A stretch of DNA of 64,000 nucleotides, from contig MKTS01000009.1 in assembly GCA_001898335.1 (NCBI GenBank), positions 659,557 to 723,556 on the forward strand, read 5' to 3'. This DNA is from Mucilaginibacter sp. 44-25 (lineage in GTDB: Bacteria > Bacteroidota > Bacteroidia > Sphingobacteriales > Sphingobacteriaceae). Each line of letters begins with the position of its first letter. The first letter of the stretch is position 1. The notes beneath the pieces are model-generated. The model was not told where the DNA came from. It did no database searches and was given only the letters and a program-made list of their open reading frames with translations. Of this stretch, positions 8,832 to 17,239 are shown one piece after another. A program made the position numbers and the translations under genes.

Positions 8832-9559
8832 AGCATTAAACGGGTAATAACGAGGTCGGCAAATAAGATCATTACGCAGCTGTACACCACACCACGTGTG
8901 GCCGACTGGCCTACCTCAAGCGCGCCGCCCGAGGTATAAAAGCCCTGGTAAGAACATATAGAAGCAATAAGGAACCCAAATACTACCGCTTTTACCAGCG
9001 CCACGCGTATGGTAAGCCCGTCGAAGCCATCAACCACACCGGCAACATAATCGGCAGGGGTAATTTCACTTCCGGCAAGGCAGGCAATATAACCACCGGT
9101 AATACCCAGGCAGATAGACATGATCACCAGCACCGGAACCATACTTACGCCCGCGATAATCTTGGGCGAAATTAAATAACCGGGAGCGTTAACCCCCATA
9201 ATTTCCAGGGCGTCTATCTGTTCGGTCACGCGCATGGTACCTATCTGCGAAGCGAAGTTTGAACCTACCCTGCCCGCCAGTACCAATGAGGATATGGTGG
9301 GGCTAAACTCCAGGATATTGGAGTCGCGGGATATTTTACCGGCAATACTCAGCGGCACCAGCGGGCTGGCCAGCTGAAAGGCTACCTGTATGGTAGTAGC
9401 CGCGCCAATAAATACAGAGATAATGGCGATAATCCCTAATGAACCTATCCCTACCGATACCATTTCTCGCATCACTTCGGCCCAGTACACCTTAAATTTT
9501 TCCGGCCGTTTAAAGCTTAAGCGCAGCAGCAGGATATATTTTCCGAAACTTGTGAACAT
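8828..9559 (-). CDS. mlaE: ABC transporter permease, MlaE family
   Basis: This 243-residue integral membrane protein has about five helices. The MlaE-typical segments are FSPTISSLVLAGRVGSNFAS (about 104-123) and EQIDALEIMGVNAPGYL just after it. With MlaF it forms the inner-membrane core of a lipid transporter that maintains outer-membrane asymmetry in Gram-negative bacteria. The 4-base overlap with mlaF shows translational coupling. It is first in the operon. Confidence 0.93.
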   Translation of the reverse strand: MFTSFGKYILLLRLSFKRPEKFKVYWAEVMREMVSVGIGSLGIIAIISVFIGAATTIQVAFQLASPLVPLSIAGKISRDSNILEFSPTISSLVLAGRVGSNFASQIGTMRVTEQIDALEIMGVNAPGYLISPKIIAGVSMVPVLVIMSICLGITGGYIACLAGSEITPADYVAGVVDGFDGLTIRVALVKAVVFGFLIASICSYQGFYTSGGALEVGQSATRGVVYSCVMILFADLVITRLML

Positions 9560-9652
9560 AAATAGTGTAAAATTCTGCTAAAAATACATTTTTTAATTTA
9601 AGCTTTACAGCTTATGGGTAATTGCTTTACCTTGATCGCTAAATATTATTGT

Positions 9653-10357
9653 ATGAAAAACGCACTTATTACCGGTGCCACCAAAGGCATAGGCCGGGCC
9701 GTTTCCATCGCATTTGCTAAACAAGGAATAAACCTCTCAATTTGTTCTCGCAACCAGCAAGAATTATCAGATTTTACCGCTGAGTTACAACAACTGAACC
9801 CACAGATAAAGGTTTACGGCACCGTTGCCGACTGCAGCAAGCCCGATGAACTGAAAAATTTTGCCGTTTTCACCGAGAAAAATATGGGTTTCGTCGACAT
9901 TATAGTGAATAATGTGGGGATGTACAGGCATGTTTCCATACTTAATGACAACGACGACAGCTTCGAAAAACAGATAGCTACCAACCTGATGCCTGCCTAT
10001 GAACTATACCGTTTCTTCGGTAAACGGATGGTTTCCGTCGGTAAAGGGCATATTTTCAATATATGCTCTGTAGCAGGTATTAACCCCATAGCAGAGGCCG
10101 GTATGTACAGTGTAACCAAATACGCTTTGCTGGGTCTTAATAAGGTAATGAGGCTCGAAATGCAGCAGCACGGTGTAAAAGTCACCGCTATCATCCCGGG
10201 CTCAACATTAACAGATTCGTGGAAAGGCATAACGGTTAACCCCGATAACATGGTACTCCCCGAAGATGTGGCATCAGTAATAACCAACATACTCAGTATG
10301 AGCGCCGGTGCCAATGTTGACGAAGTGATGATTAAACCTGCACCGGGCCAGCTATAA
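9653..10357 (+). CDS. Short-chain dehydrogenase/reductase (SDR)
   Basis: The 234-residue SDR has the cofactor motif TGATKGIG at 7-14, NNVG at 86-89, and the catalytic triad S139, Y152 and K156 (YSVTK). It is a classical NAD(P)(H)-dependent oxidoreductase. The substrate is unknown, with 3-ketoacyl or sugar-alcohol chemistry both possible. The ATG at 9653 is preferred over an in-frame start at 9614, because the Rossmann strand MKNALITGA begins immediately there. It is divergent from mlaEF. Confidence 0.9.
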   Translation: MKNALITGATKGIGRAVSIAFAKQGINLSICSRNQQELSDFTAELQQLNPQIKVYGTVADCSKPDELKNFAVFTEKNMGFVDIIVNNVGMYRHVSILNDNDDSFEKQIATNLMPAYELYRFFGKRMVSVGKGHIFNICSVAGINPIAEAGMYSVTKYALLGLNKVMRLEMQQHGVKVTAIIPGSTLTDSWKGITVNPDNMVLPEDVASVITNILSMSAGANVDEVMIKPAPGQL

Positions 10358-10376
10358 AAAAATATATTCCCTGTAA

Positions 10377-10412
10377 GAAGTCTCCCCTATTGGGGGAGAT
10401 TTAGAGGGGGCC
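10377..10412. repeat. GC-rich hairpin repeat
   Basis: A hairpin TCTCCCC-TATT-GGGGAGA (arms 10381-10387 and 10393-10399; the loop adds one G) is followed by TTAGAGGGGGCC. It lies between the SDR gene and the pspC-like gene. The same kind of CCCTCTCC/GGAGAGGG hairpin occurs at 47786-47806, which suggests a dispersed intergenic repeat. Confidence 0.55.
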
Positions 10413-10431
10413 CACTTAACAACTAAATAAA

Positions 10432-11046
10432 ATGGAAAAGAAACTTTATCGCGACGAACAACACAAAGCCATTGGTGGGGTTTGCGCAGGCCTGGCAGAG
10501 TACTTTAATGTAGATGTATCTATTATAAGATTAGTATTTGTTTTGGCCCTGGTATTAAAAGGTGTAGGTGTTGTGCCCTACATTATCTTATGGATCGTTT
10601 TACCTAAAAAACCCTTTGGCTACCGCGATCCGTTTAAGCCCGGCGTAAACCCAATGCCCGGTTATGATAACCGCTACCACCAACCCTATGGCGATATAAA
10701 GGTTGATTATACCGTACCCCCGGTAAACCAGCCCGGCCAGCCTTTTATGTACCCTACCCCTAAACGCTCAAACGCGGGCGCTATCTTCGGTGTGGTACTT
10801 ATAGCCTTAGGCTCCATTTTCCTGATCGATAACCTCAACTGGTTCCCTGATATTGATTTTGAAAGAGTTTGGCCGGTTATACTGGTATTGTTGGGTATCA
10901 CCATTATCTTTAGCGGTAAAAAGAAACCCTGGACACAGCCCGACGCTTATCAGCAGGATAAAAAGGAAGCGGACTTTACCGCCCCGGCACAGCCTGAAAG
11001 CACTGAAGATAAACAACACAATGATAACAACACCTCAACACTATAA
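10432..11046 (+). CDS. PspC-domain envelope stress protein
   Basis: The 204-residue protein opens with a complete PspC domain (KLYRDEQHKAIGGVCAGLAEY, then a helix ending in LWIVLPKKP, residues 1-60). A Pro-rich linker and a second two-helix membrane segment follow (about 110-160, DUF5668/LiaF-type), then a polar tail. PspC proteins sense or respond to cell-envelope stress at the inner membrane. Three bases separate it from the LiaF-like gene downstream, so the two form an operon. Confidence 0.88.
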   Translation: MEKKLYRDEQHKAIGGVCAGLAEYFNVDVSIIRLVFVLALVLKGVGVVPYIILWIVLPKKPFGYRDPFKPGVNPMPGYDNRYHQPYGDIKVDYTVPPVNQPGQPFMYPTPKRSNAGAIFGVVLIALGSIFLIDNLNWFPDIDFERVWPVILVLLGITIIFSGKKKPWTQPDAYQQDKKEADFTAPAQPESTEDKQHNDNNTSTL

Positions 11047-11049
11047 GCC

Positions 11050-12054
11050 ATGAGAAGCGATAAACTGGTACCGGGCCTTATCCTGGTAGGCATAGGAGTA
11101 ATATTCCTGTTAGATAATTATAATGTAATTGATTTTCACTGGGGTAACCTGTGGCACCTGTGGCCCATATTCCTCATCATGATAGGGGTAAACCTTGTAT
11201 TTGCCAATAACAAAACGCCTTGGGCCAGCGCCCTTAAAATAGGTGTGGTAGTATTAGGTTTCGGGCTGCTCATCTTCGGCCACTTTGAAAACAACTGGTT
11301 CTCGCCCTTTAACCGCCACTGGAGCTTTAATGATAGAGGCTGGCACCGTAACGATAACTTTGATAAAGATGATGATAATGACGACGACGATAACGACAGC
11401 GACAGTACCACCATTAGAAAAGTGCAGGGCAGCAGCAATTATACCGAAGCCTTTAAACCCGGCACTGCCGAAGCACGCCTGGAGATAAACGGAGGCGGTA
11501 CCGAGTATATCCTTAAAGATACCACCGCGCAGTTGTTTGAAGCCAGCACTAAAGAGTTTTTAAACCGCTTTTTATATACCAACCACATGGAAGGTAATAC
11601 CCCGGTGCTGGAACTGCGTATGAAAGATAAAAAAGGCCATATACAGTGGGATAGCGATAACACCAACTCTGCTACCATTAAGCTGAACACCAAACCGGTG
11701 TGGAACATTAACGTAAAAGCAGGCGCTACCAAGGTTGATTTTGACCTATCAGCCTTTAGGGTACGCAACCTTACCGTAAATGGTGGTGCAGGCTCTTTTG
11801 AAGTAAAAATGGGCATGCCGGTTAGTGCTACCCGTGTAGAGGTATCAACCGGCGTATCTGAGGTAGATATTAAAGTACCCAATGCCGCGGCAGTACAGAT
11901 CACTACCAGCACCGGCCTGTCATCAGACAGTTTCCCAGGCTTTACCGATAAAGGCAACAGCCGTTATGAAACCCCCGGTTTTGAAAACGCCCCTAACAAA
12001 ATGTACATTGTTATGAAAGGCGGCCTGTCAGACTTTAAAGTTAGCCGTTACTAA
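11050..12054 (+). CDS. LiaF-like membrane protein with C-terminal beta domain
   Basis: The 334-residue protein has an N-terminal LiaF transmembrane-type region (four short helices, residues 1-80, with LWHLWPIFLIMIG). A very acidic linker with runs of Asp and Asn follows at about 108-118, then a C-terminal all-beta domain (residues 130-334) of the toast-rack kind found in LiaF/PspC partners. In Firmicutes LiaF dampens a cell-envelope stress two-component system. Here no kinase is adjacent, so only the architecture supports a stress role. It is coupled to the PspC gene and ends at a strong terminator. Confidence 0.85.
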   Translation: MRSDKLVPGLILVGIGVIFLLDNYNVIDFHWGNLWHLWPIFLIMIGVNLVFANNKTPWASALKIGVVVLGFGLLIFGHFENNWFSPFNRHWSFNDRGWHRNDNFDKDDDNDDDDNDSDSTTIRKVQGSSNYTEAFKPGTAEARLEINGGGTEYILKDTTAQLFEASTKEFLNRFLYTNHMEGNTPVLELRMKDKKGHIQWDSDNTNSATIKLNTKPVWNINVKAGATKVDFDLSAFRVRNLTVNGGAGSFEVKMGMPVSATRVEVSTGVSEVDIKVPNAAAVQITTSTGLSSDSFPGFTDKGNSRYETPGFENAPNKMYIVMKGGLSDFKVSRY

Positions 12055-12068
12055 TTACAGTTTTTTCC

Positions 12069-12103
12069 AAAAGCGTCCCCGCCGGTTTGGCGGGGACGCT
12101 TTT
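12069..12103 (+). terminator. Terminator of the PspC/LiaF operon
   Basis: A 15-bp stem (AAAAGCGTCCCCGCC with its complement) and a 5-base loop end in TTTTG, 15 bases after the stop codon. Confidence 0.9.
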
Positions 12104-12142
12104 GTTTATGGCCGACTCACCCGGTCTGCGCTACGCTGGACC

Positions 12143-12217
12143 ATCCTCTCTGCTGCAGGCAACAGAGAGGATAATGAAGAAGTTTTTCACCCTCTTTGCT
12201 GCTTGCAGCAGAGAGGG
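12143..12217. repeat. Double hairpin repeat (REP-like)
   Basis: Two strong hairpins sit side by side. The first pairs ATCCTCTCTG (12143-12152) with 12163-12172. The second pairs CCCTCTTTGCTGC (12190-12202) with GCAGCAGAGAGGG (12205-12217). Both contain the CTCTCTGCTGC theme in opposite order, as in paired REP elements. An open frame runs through them into the RDD gene, but it is not credible coding sequence. Confidence 0.65.
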
Positions 12218-12269
12218 TCGACGAGCGAATGCGACGTCGGGGTGAGTCAACGGCGAAGCTTTTTTTACG

Positions 12270-12277
12270 TAATTTTG
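12270..12277 (+). promoter_or_regulatory. Candidate -7 promoter box (TAATTTTG)
   Basis: This is an exact match to TAnnTTTG six bases before the ATG at 12283. If it is used, the message would be leaderless or nearly so. No -33 TTTG is visible upstream. Confidence 0.4.
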
Positions 12278-12282
12278 ATACC

Positions 12283-12945
12283 ATGCAAACCGGCAACTCT
12301 TCCGATCCGTCCGAAAGCGATAGCTACATCCTGGTGATTGACGGCAAGCCACAGGGCCCTTTTACCATTGCCGAATTGCGGCGGCATCAGATAAAACCTA
12401 CCGACTTTGTTAAAACGCCCGGCATGATTGATTATAAGGAGGCGCATGAGCTGCCATCGCTAAGAGCGTTGTTCGGCTTTGCGCGCAGGCCGCTGCCGCT
12501 GCAATATTTTGGCAGTTTTGACCAGCGCGCCATTGCAGCCGCTATCGACTGGCTGCTCGTATTCGGGATTTTCGTTTTCGCAGCCTTCGCGGTGATGCTG
12601 CTGCTCTATTTGATCATTCCCGGCGATGAGCACCGCGAAACCCGCCTGGCCATTACTATTGGGATTGTGGCCCTAACCCCCATCGCTAAATTCATCTACA
12701 GTGTAAAAGCCGAAAGCGGCCCAAAACAGGGTACGCTGGGCAAACAGCTCATGCGCATAAAGGTATGCGATATGTACGGCGACCCTGTTACTACCAACCG
12801 CTCCCTCACCCGCAACGCGGCCAAACTGGCCTCAGTGGCTATCCTGTTTACCGGCTACCTGCTATGCTTCTTTAACAAAAAACAACAATGCCTGCACGAT
12901 ATGATGGCCGACACCCTGATGGTTAAAGACCGGTTAGATATTTGA
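12283..12945 (+). CDS. GYF_2-RDD family membrane protein (second copy)
   Basis: The 220-residue protein has the same architecture as the one at 5089-5718: a GYF_2/DUF4339-like start (YILVIDGKPQGPFTIAEL, residues 15-32), then an RDD domain (conserved Arg in FDQRAIAAAIDWLL, and GTLGKQLM) with three helices. The start at 12283 is chosen because the in-frame extension to 12196 is encoded by a hairpin repeat. The two genes are diverged paralogues rather than a recent duplication. Function is unknown. Confidence 0.85.
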   Translation: MQTGNSSDPSESDSYILVIDGKPQGPFTIAELRRHQIKPTDFVKTPGMIDYKEAHELPSLRALFGFARRPLPLQYFGSFDQRAIAAAIDWLLVFGIFVFAAFAVMLLLYLIIPGDEHRETRLAITIGIVALTPIAKFIYSVKAESGPKQGTLGKQLMRIKVCDMYGDPVTTNRSLTRNAAKLASVAILFTGYLLCFFNKKQQCLHDMMADTLMVKDRLDI

Positions 12946-13031
12946 TTTTAGATTGACGATTTTAGATTTTATATTGATGGGGATGATTAATTAATTTGCT
13001 AAAAATATTAGTAAATTGTTTTGGGGTGTTT

Positions 13032-13039
13032 TATATTTG
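13032..13039 (+). promoter_or_regulatory. Candidate -7 promoter box (TATATTTG)
   Basis: This is a perfect -7 match 19 bases before the ATG at 13059. It supports that start over the in-frame one at 12996. No good -33 element is visible. Confidence 0.5.
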
Positions 13040-13058
13040 CCTAATAAATGTAACGCCC

Positions 13059-13253
13059 ATGACCACTACCGAGCAACTAAGCAACGAGCGCCTGCAACTC
13101 CTGTGCGAAGCATTGGAATTGCTGGAAGACATGAAGATAAAAATGGCCCTTTTTGAGCGCCAGTATTACAGCAAGCTCAAAGCCAAAGCGGGTAAGGTGG
13201 TAGGGGTTGACCAATGCGATCACTCATTATCGTCGGATGTGGTATCGAAATAA
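13059..13253 (+). CDS. Small conserved-looking protein of unknown function
   Basis: The 64-residue cytoplasmic protein has an amphipathic helical N-terminal half (LSNERLQLLCEALELLEDMK) and a basic segment KLKAKAG before a polar tail. There is no signal peptide or membrane segment. Family is not recognised. The predicted promoter directly upstream makes a real gene likely. Confidence 0.6.
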   Translation: MTTTEQLSNERLQLLCEALELLEDMKIKMALFERQYYSKLKAKAGKVVGVDQCDHSLSSDVVSK

Positions 13254-13369
13254 CCAGCATCAGCTTATTGCTTTATTTCATTCTGATAAAATGAGCATTA
13301 CGCTCAGAGCACTCCAAAATCAATGGTGTAACCATTTTTCAGATGAACAATTAAAGTACTTTAATGCAT

Positions 13370-13377
13370 TATATTTG
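13370..13377 (+). promoter_or_regulatory. Candidate -7 promoter box (TATATTTG) of the LytTR gene
   Basis: This is a perfect -7 match 51 bases before the ATG of the LytTR regulator. The -33 region lacks TTTG, which could fit a regulated promoter. Confidence 0.5.
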
Positions 13378-13428
13378 TTGCATTAATACCTGTATGTTAA
13401 AATTTCCCGATCCTCCTAAGCGCTATTT

Positions 13429-14343
13429 ATGCAACTTGTGTCTTTAAAGCAACACCTGCGTAAAGAGGTAGCTTATCCATGCAGGTATCACCATGATCGT
13501 TTGCTTAAAACCGTAAGCGTACAATTTTTACTGATATTTATCTTTCTGCTCCTGTTTAGGCCATTCGGTGTGTATGAGCCTGAGCATAAATTTAATTACC
13601 TGTTCATCTGCGGCCTGCATGCGCTATCGCCCGCGCTGATCGTATATGTTTATTTTGCCGGCTTAGGCCATGTGAGGTCGAGAGCCGTAAAGTCAGCTTT
13701 GTGGAGTTCGGGGCAGGAATATATGCACCTGGCGGTTATTTTTCTGATTACCGGTATCATGAGCTTTTTTTTGAGGAGCATCATTTACAATAACGCGGAT
13801 AACTGGTCATGGCGGTACTTGTGGGAAGAAATACGGAACTGTTACCTTGCCGGCGTACTCTTATATTTTTTGCTGCTGTTTGCCGGCTCGCATTTCCGCT
13901 CGTCCAGGTCAATCAAAGCGAATGATACGGATATACCTGCTATCATTCCCTTGCCGTCGGGTACAGATACCACCACAACCAGGCTGCATATTAAAACCCA
14001 GGTACAGCAAGACGACTTTTACATGGATCCGGCGCAGCTGCTGTTCGCCAGGGCCGACGGTAATTATATTGAACTCACAATGCTATCCGGCGAACAGGTA
14101 CATACAGAACTGAAAAGGATATCACTTAAACAGTTTGAAGCGCAATTAACCCCATATCCCTTTTTATTCAGATGCCACCGGGCATACCTCGTGAACCTGC
14201 ACCAGATCAGAAAGGTATCAGGCAACGCTCAGGGGTATACTGTTTTGCTGCACATGACAGCGCAAAGCGTACCTGTATCAAGAACGCAATTACCGTTATT
14301 TAATCATCAATACGAGCAACTGGCAGGTATTGCCCTTGCTTAG
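13429..14343 (+). CDS. Membrane-anchored LytTR-type transcription regulator
   Basis: The 304-residue protein has four predicted membrane helices in residues 30-160 and a cytoplasmic LytTR DNA-binding domain in about 195-298 (ADGNYIELTMLSGEQVHTEL, then FLFRCHRAYLVNL). It has no receiver domain, so it is a one-component membrane regulator. LytTR domains bind pairs of direct repeats two helical turns apart. Such a pair (GTCACAAT twice, 20 bases apart) lies just downstream at 14354-14381, in front of the acyltransferase gene. Confidence 0.88.
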   Translation: MQLVSLKQHLRKEVAYPCRYHHDRLLKTVSVQFLLIFIFLLLFRPFGVYEPEHKFNYLFICGLHALSPALIVYVYFAGLGHVRSRAVKSALWSSGQEYMHLAVIFLITGIMSFFLRSIIYNNADNWSWRYLWEEIRNCYLAGVLLYFLLLFAGSHFRSSRSIKANDTDIPAIIPLPSGTDTTTTRLHIKTQVQQDDFYMDPAQLLFARADGNYIELTMLSGEQVHTELKRISLKQFEAQLTPYPFLFRCHRAYLVNLHQIRKVSGNAQGYTVLLHMTAQSVPVSRTQLPLFNHQYEQLAGIALA

Positions 14344-14353
14344 GTTGTTACTC

Positions 14354-14381
14354 GTCACAATAGCTTGCTATTGGTCACAAT
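14354..14381 (+). promoter_or_regulatory. Possible LytTR operator: GTCACAAT direct repeat
   Basis: Two identical octamers GTCACAAT start at 14354 and 14374, exactly 20 bases apart, with matching flanks (G after position 9). That spacing is two turns of the helix, as LytTR domains require. The repeats lie between the LytTR gene and the acyltransferase gene. A small hairpin CAATAGC-TT-GCTATTG overlaps them, so an attenuator or weak terminator is an alternative reading. Confidence 0.4.
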
Positions 14382-14489
14382 GGGCTTTTTTTGCACGTAT
14401 TGCTGCCGTAGGTTTGCCATCTCTTCCACACATCAAGGTGCTATAACAGGCCTGGATGCCGCGGAAATAAGATCGCTTAAACTTATACC

Positions 14490-15644
14490 ATGACTGCACT
14501 TCATCCATCCCCTACAGTTTCCAGGAACGCTACTGAAAAGCTTTATTATATTGACCATATCAGGGTAATACTCACTATTCTCGTGATACTGCACCATGCC
14601 TGTGTAATGTATGGCGCTTCGGGCGGATGGTATTATAAAGAGCCTACTGCTATCGCAGGGGCATTAATACCGCTCACGGTATTCGTCAGTACCAATCAAT
14701 CTTTTTTCATGGGCTTTTTCTTTTTGTTGGCAGCTTTTTTCAGCTACTCTTCCTACCAGCGAAAAGGCGCTAAAAAGTTCCTGACCGACCGCTTGCTGCG
14801 GCTGGGGCTACCATTGCTTTTTTATTCGTTCATTTTCTCGCCTTTTGTATCTTTCCTTATACACAGGTTTGTACGCGGGCATCATGTCAGCTACCTAAAA
14901 TACCTGAGTTTGTATGACGACTGGATAGATTTTGGTGTACTATGGTTTGTAGCTGCATTGCTGATATTTACCCTCGTTTATATAGCTTACCAAAAGCTTT
15001 TTGCTAAACAGATAAGCAGCCAAACAGCCATCCCCGGCCCATGGGCCATTATACTTGTGGCATTAGGTACGGGATTGATCAGCTTTTTAGTTCGCATCCT
15101 GTTCCCGGTGGGCTGGGTGCTTAAGCCTTTGGGCTTTCAACCGGGGCATTTTACCCAGTATATCATGCTGTTTATTATTGGCTTGCTGGCAGCAAAAAAC
15201 AACTGGCTGGCGCAGCTCTCCTACCGTACAGGAAAACGTATGCGCGGCACCGCATTAATATTATTGTTGTTCTTCCCTGTATTTTATGTTATTAGGGTAA
15301 AGTTTGGGTTTCCGATCACCTGGTATTCCGGCGGGTTCAATGGCCTGTCTTTGCTCTATTCTTTATGGGAACAATGCATTGGGTTTTGTATTATCACCGC
15401 GTTTTTAGGTATTGGCAAGCAGCGTTGGAACAAAACAACAGTCACATCCGTATTTCTATCCCGCCGGGCGTTTGCTGTTTACATTCTACATCCACTGGCG
15501 CTGGTTGCCCTGGCTATCATATTCCGCTCCTGGAATGTTGATCCGGCCATAAAATTATTGGTAGTAGCCCCGGCAGCCGTCTTTTTGAGTTACCTGATAG
15601 CGACAATTGTTTTATGGATACCACTGGTAAAACGAATTGTTTAG
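14490..15644 (+). CDS. Acyltransferase family 3 membrane protein
   Basis: The 384-residue protein has about ten membrane helices and the family start YYIDHIRVILTILVILHHA, which includes the conserved Arg and the His pair at the first helix. Family members (OafA, WecH, NolL) transfer acetyl or other acyl groups to sugars of the cell surface. The substrate here cannot be told. It follows the LytTR regulator by 146 bases, and that gap holds a possible LytTR site, so regulation by that protein is plausible. Confidence 0.88.
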   Translation: MTALHPSPTVSRNATEKLYYIDHIRVILTILVILHHACVMYGASGGWYYKEPTAIAGALIPLTVFVSTNQSFFMGFFFLLAAFFSYSSYQRKGAKKFLTDRLLRLGLPLLFYSFIFSPFVSFLIHRFVRGHHVSYLKYLSLYDDWIDFGVLWFVAALLIFTLVYIAYQKLFAKQISSQTAIPGPWAIILVALGTGLISFLVRILFPVGWVLKPLGFQPGHFTQYIMLFIIGLLAAKNNWLAQLSYRTGKRMRGTALILLLFFPVFYVIRVKFGFPITWYSGGFNGLSLLYSLWEQCIGFCIITAFLGIGKQRWNKTTVTSVFLSRRAFAVYILHPLALVALAIIFRSWNVDPAIKLLVVAPAAVFLSYLIATIVLWIPLVKRIV

Positions 15645-16027
15645 GCAATAACAAATATGCGAAAAAGTTATTGTTGGCTATTTGTTCCGCAGCGGAACAA
15701 CATATAGCTTTTTGGTACTATAAAGCTGGTTTATGCTGTTCCAAAAGCGTTCCACCCGGAACGCTTTTGGGTAAATCAACAACGCCTGATAACCGGGTAC
15801 TTACAATTTTTAATTAAAGTAAGGTGGCGCAATTATGTCAGTCGCAAGTAATTGATTATTAAATTTTTCCGCTTGTCTTATATTACTATATTACTTATAC
15901 GGAACGGAATTACCCATCATTTTTGAGAAGCATTTTATAGGAGCTAAACTCCATGGCTTATCCGCGTTTGTAACCGCCAACCGGTAGGCTATCAGCTATA
16001 CACGGCGAGGCAGTTTTTTAACTAAAT
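15645..16027. other. Intergenic region with two perfect palindromes
   Basis: No credible gene lies here. TTGTTCCGC-A-GCGGAACAA (15682-15700) and CCAAAAGCGTTCC-ACCC-GGAACGCTTTTGG (15741-15770) are perfect hairpins. The second, 96 bases after the acyltransferase stop, may act as its terminator although its T run is short. Both contain the GTTCC/GGAAC element. The rest, 15771-16027, shows nothing recognisable. Confidence 0.6.
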
Positions 16028-16062
16028 AAAAAGGGTTGCCCTATGTGCGGACAACCCTTTTT
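16028..16062 (-). terminator. Terminator of the par-dap-lep operon
   Basis: An 11-bp stem (AAAAAGGGTTG, 16028-16038, with CAACCCTTTTT, 16052-16062) has A/T runs on both sides, 20 bases beyond the lepB stop on the minus strand. It can work in both directions. Confidence 0.88.
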
Positions 16063-16081
16063 ATTTAACGCTTAAGCTTGC

Positions 16082-17212
16082 TTAATGGATCCCCATAAAC
16101 AGGCGGCTCCAGCGTATCTTATGGAAGAATGACGCGTTATCGTCCCAGCTCATCCATACGAATAAGGCCTTGCCTACAATATGGTCTTCTGGTACAAAAC
16201 CCCAATAGCGAGAGTCCAGGGAGTCGTGGCGGTTATCACCCATCATCCAGTAATAGTTCATTTTAAAGGTATAGGTAGTGGCTTCCTTATCGTTGATAAA
16301 CACCTTGCCATTCTCTATACGCAGCTTGTTGCCCTCGTACACCTCAATAGCGCGGCCATAAACAGGCAGGGTAAGGCTGTCGAGCTTAACCGTCCAACCT
16401 TTTTTGGGAATGATGATTGGTCCGTAGTTGTCAACATTCCAGTCAAAGTCCTTATACTTAGGGCTTAACTTATATTTTGGATATGCCGCAGGGAATACCG
16501 GGTTAAAGGGATCGGCTTTGCCGGGTTGTTTAATATTAGGCGTAATAGACTTTACGTTTGAATATCCCTTCAAAGCGGCGGCGGCGGCCTTGGTCATGGT
16601 AGGTACCGGGTTCGAGGGGTCGTAGATAGATACCTGCAGATCGGCCAGTACATCGGGGTTAAGGTCTACTCCTGTGGTGGTAACCGTATAATCGGTTTGT
16701 TCACCCGGAGGGTTTGGCGCGGCCTTGCCATTCACATATACCTGCGCGTTAATGATGCGCAGGGTATCGCCCGGGGCGCCCTGGCAGCGTTTAATGTAGT
16801 TCTCCCGTTTATCAACCGGCCTATAATAAGGCGAATCGGCCTCCATAGGGTAGTTAAATACCACTACATCGCCTTTTTTTACCTCACTTAAACCTGGCAG
16901 GCGGTAGTAAGGTAGTTTTATGCCATCCCAGTAGGCTTTGGTACCAATAATGGGCATGGTATGGTGCGCAAACGGGAAAGCAATGGGCGTCATTGGCGTA
17001 CGTGCGCCATAGTTCACCTTGCTCACAAACAGGAAATCGCCAACCAGCAGCGAGCGCTCCATTGAGGGGGTGGGTATGGTATAGGCCTCTATAAAAAGCG
17101 TACGGATCAATGTAGCGGCCACCACCGCGAAAATGATGGCTTCGGTCCACTCCCTGCGGGTGCTTTTCTTTTTGGTTTTATCCTTATTTCTTTTCCAGAA
17201 TTTCCAGTTCAT
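16082..17212 (-). CDS. lepB: Signal peptidase I
   Basis: The 376-residue protein has an N-terminal membrane helix (about 22-40) after a very basic cytoplasmic tail. The catalytic Ser is S50 in IPTPSME, the general base is K141 in YIKRCQGAPGD, and the C-terminal box is MGDNRHDSLDSRYWG. It cleaves signal peptides at the outer face of the inner membrane. An insert of about 120 residues between the Lys box and the C-terminal box makes it longer than the enterobacterial enzyme, as is common in Bacteroidota. It is the last gene of the operon with dapB, DUF5683, parB and parA. Confidence 0.96.
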   Translation of the reverse strand: MNWKFWKRNKDKTKKKSTRREWTEAIIFAVVAATLIRTLFIEAYTIPTPSMERSLLVGDFLFVSKVNYGARTPMTPIAFPFAHHTMPIIGTKAYWDGIKLPYYRLPGLSEVKKGDVVVFNYPMEADSPYYRPVDKRENYIKRCQGAPGDTLRIINAQVYVNGKAAPNPPGEQTDYTVTTTGVDLNPDVLADLQVSIYDPSNPVPTMTKAAAAALKGYSNVKSITPNIKQPGKADPFNPVFPAAYPKYKLSPKYKDFDWNVDNYGPIIIPKKGWTVKLDSLTLPVYGRAIEVYEGNKLRIENGKVFINDKEATTYTFKMNYYWMMGDNRHDSLDSRYWGFVPEDHIVGKALFVWMSWDDNASFFHKIRWSRLFMGIH

Positions 17213-17239
17213 GTATATATAGGTTGTGCGGTAAAGCTT

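Noticed and set aside
12196..12282. Longer N-terminus for the second RDD protein
   Set aside because: The extra 29 codons are encoded by the hairpin repeat, and a promoter-like box lies inside them.
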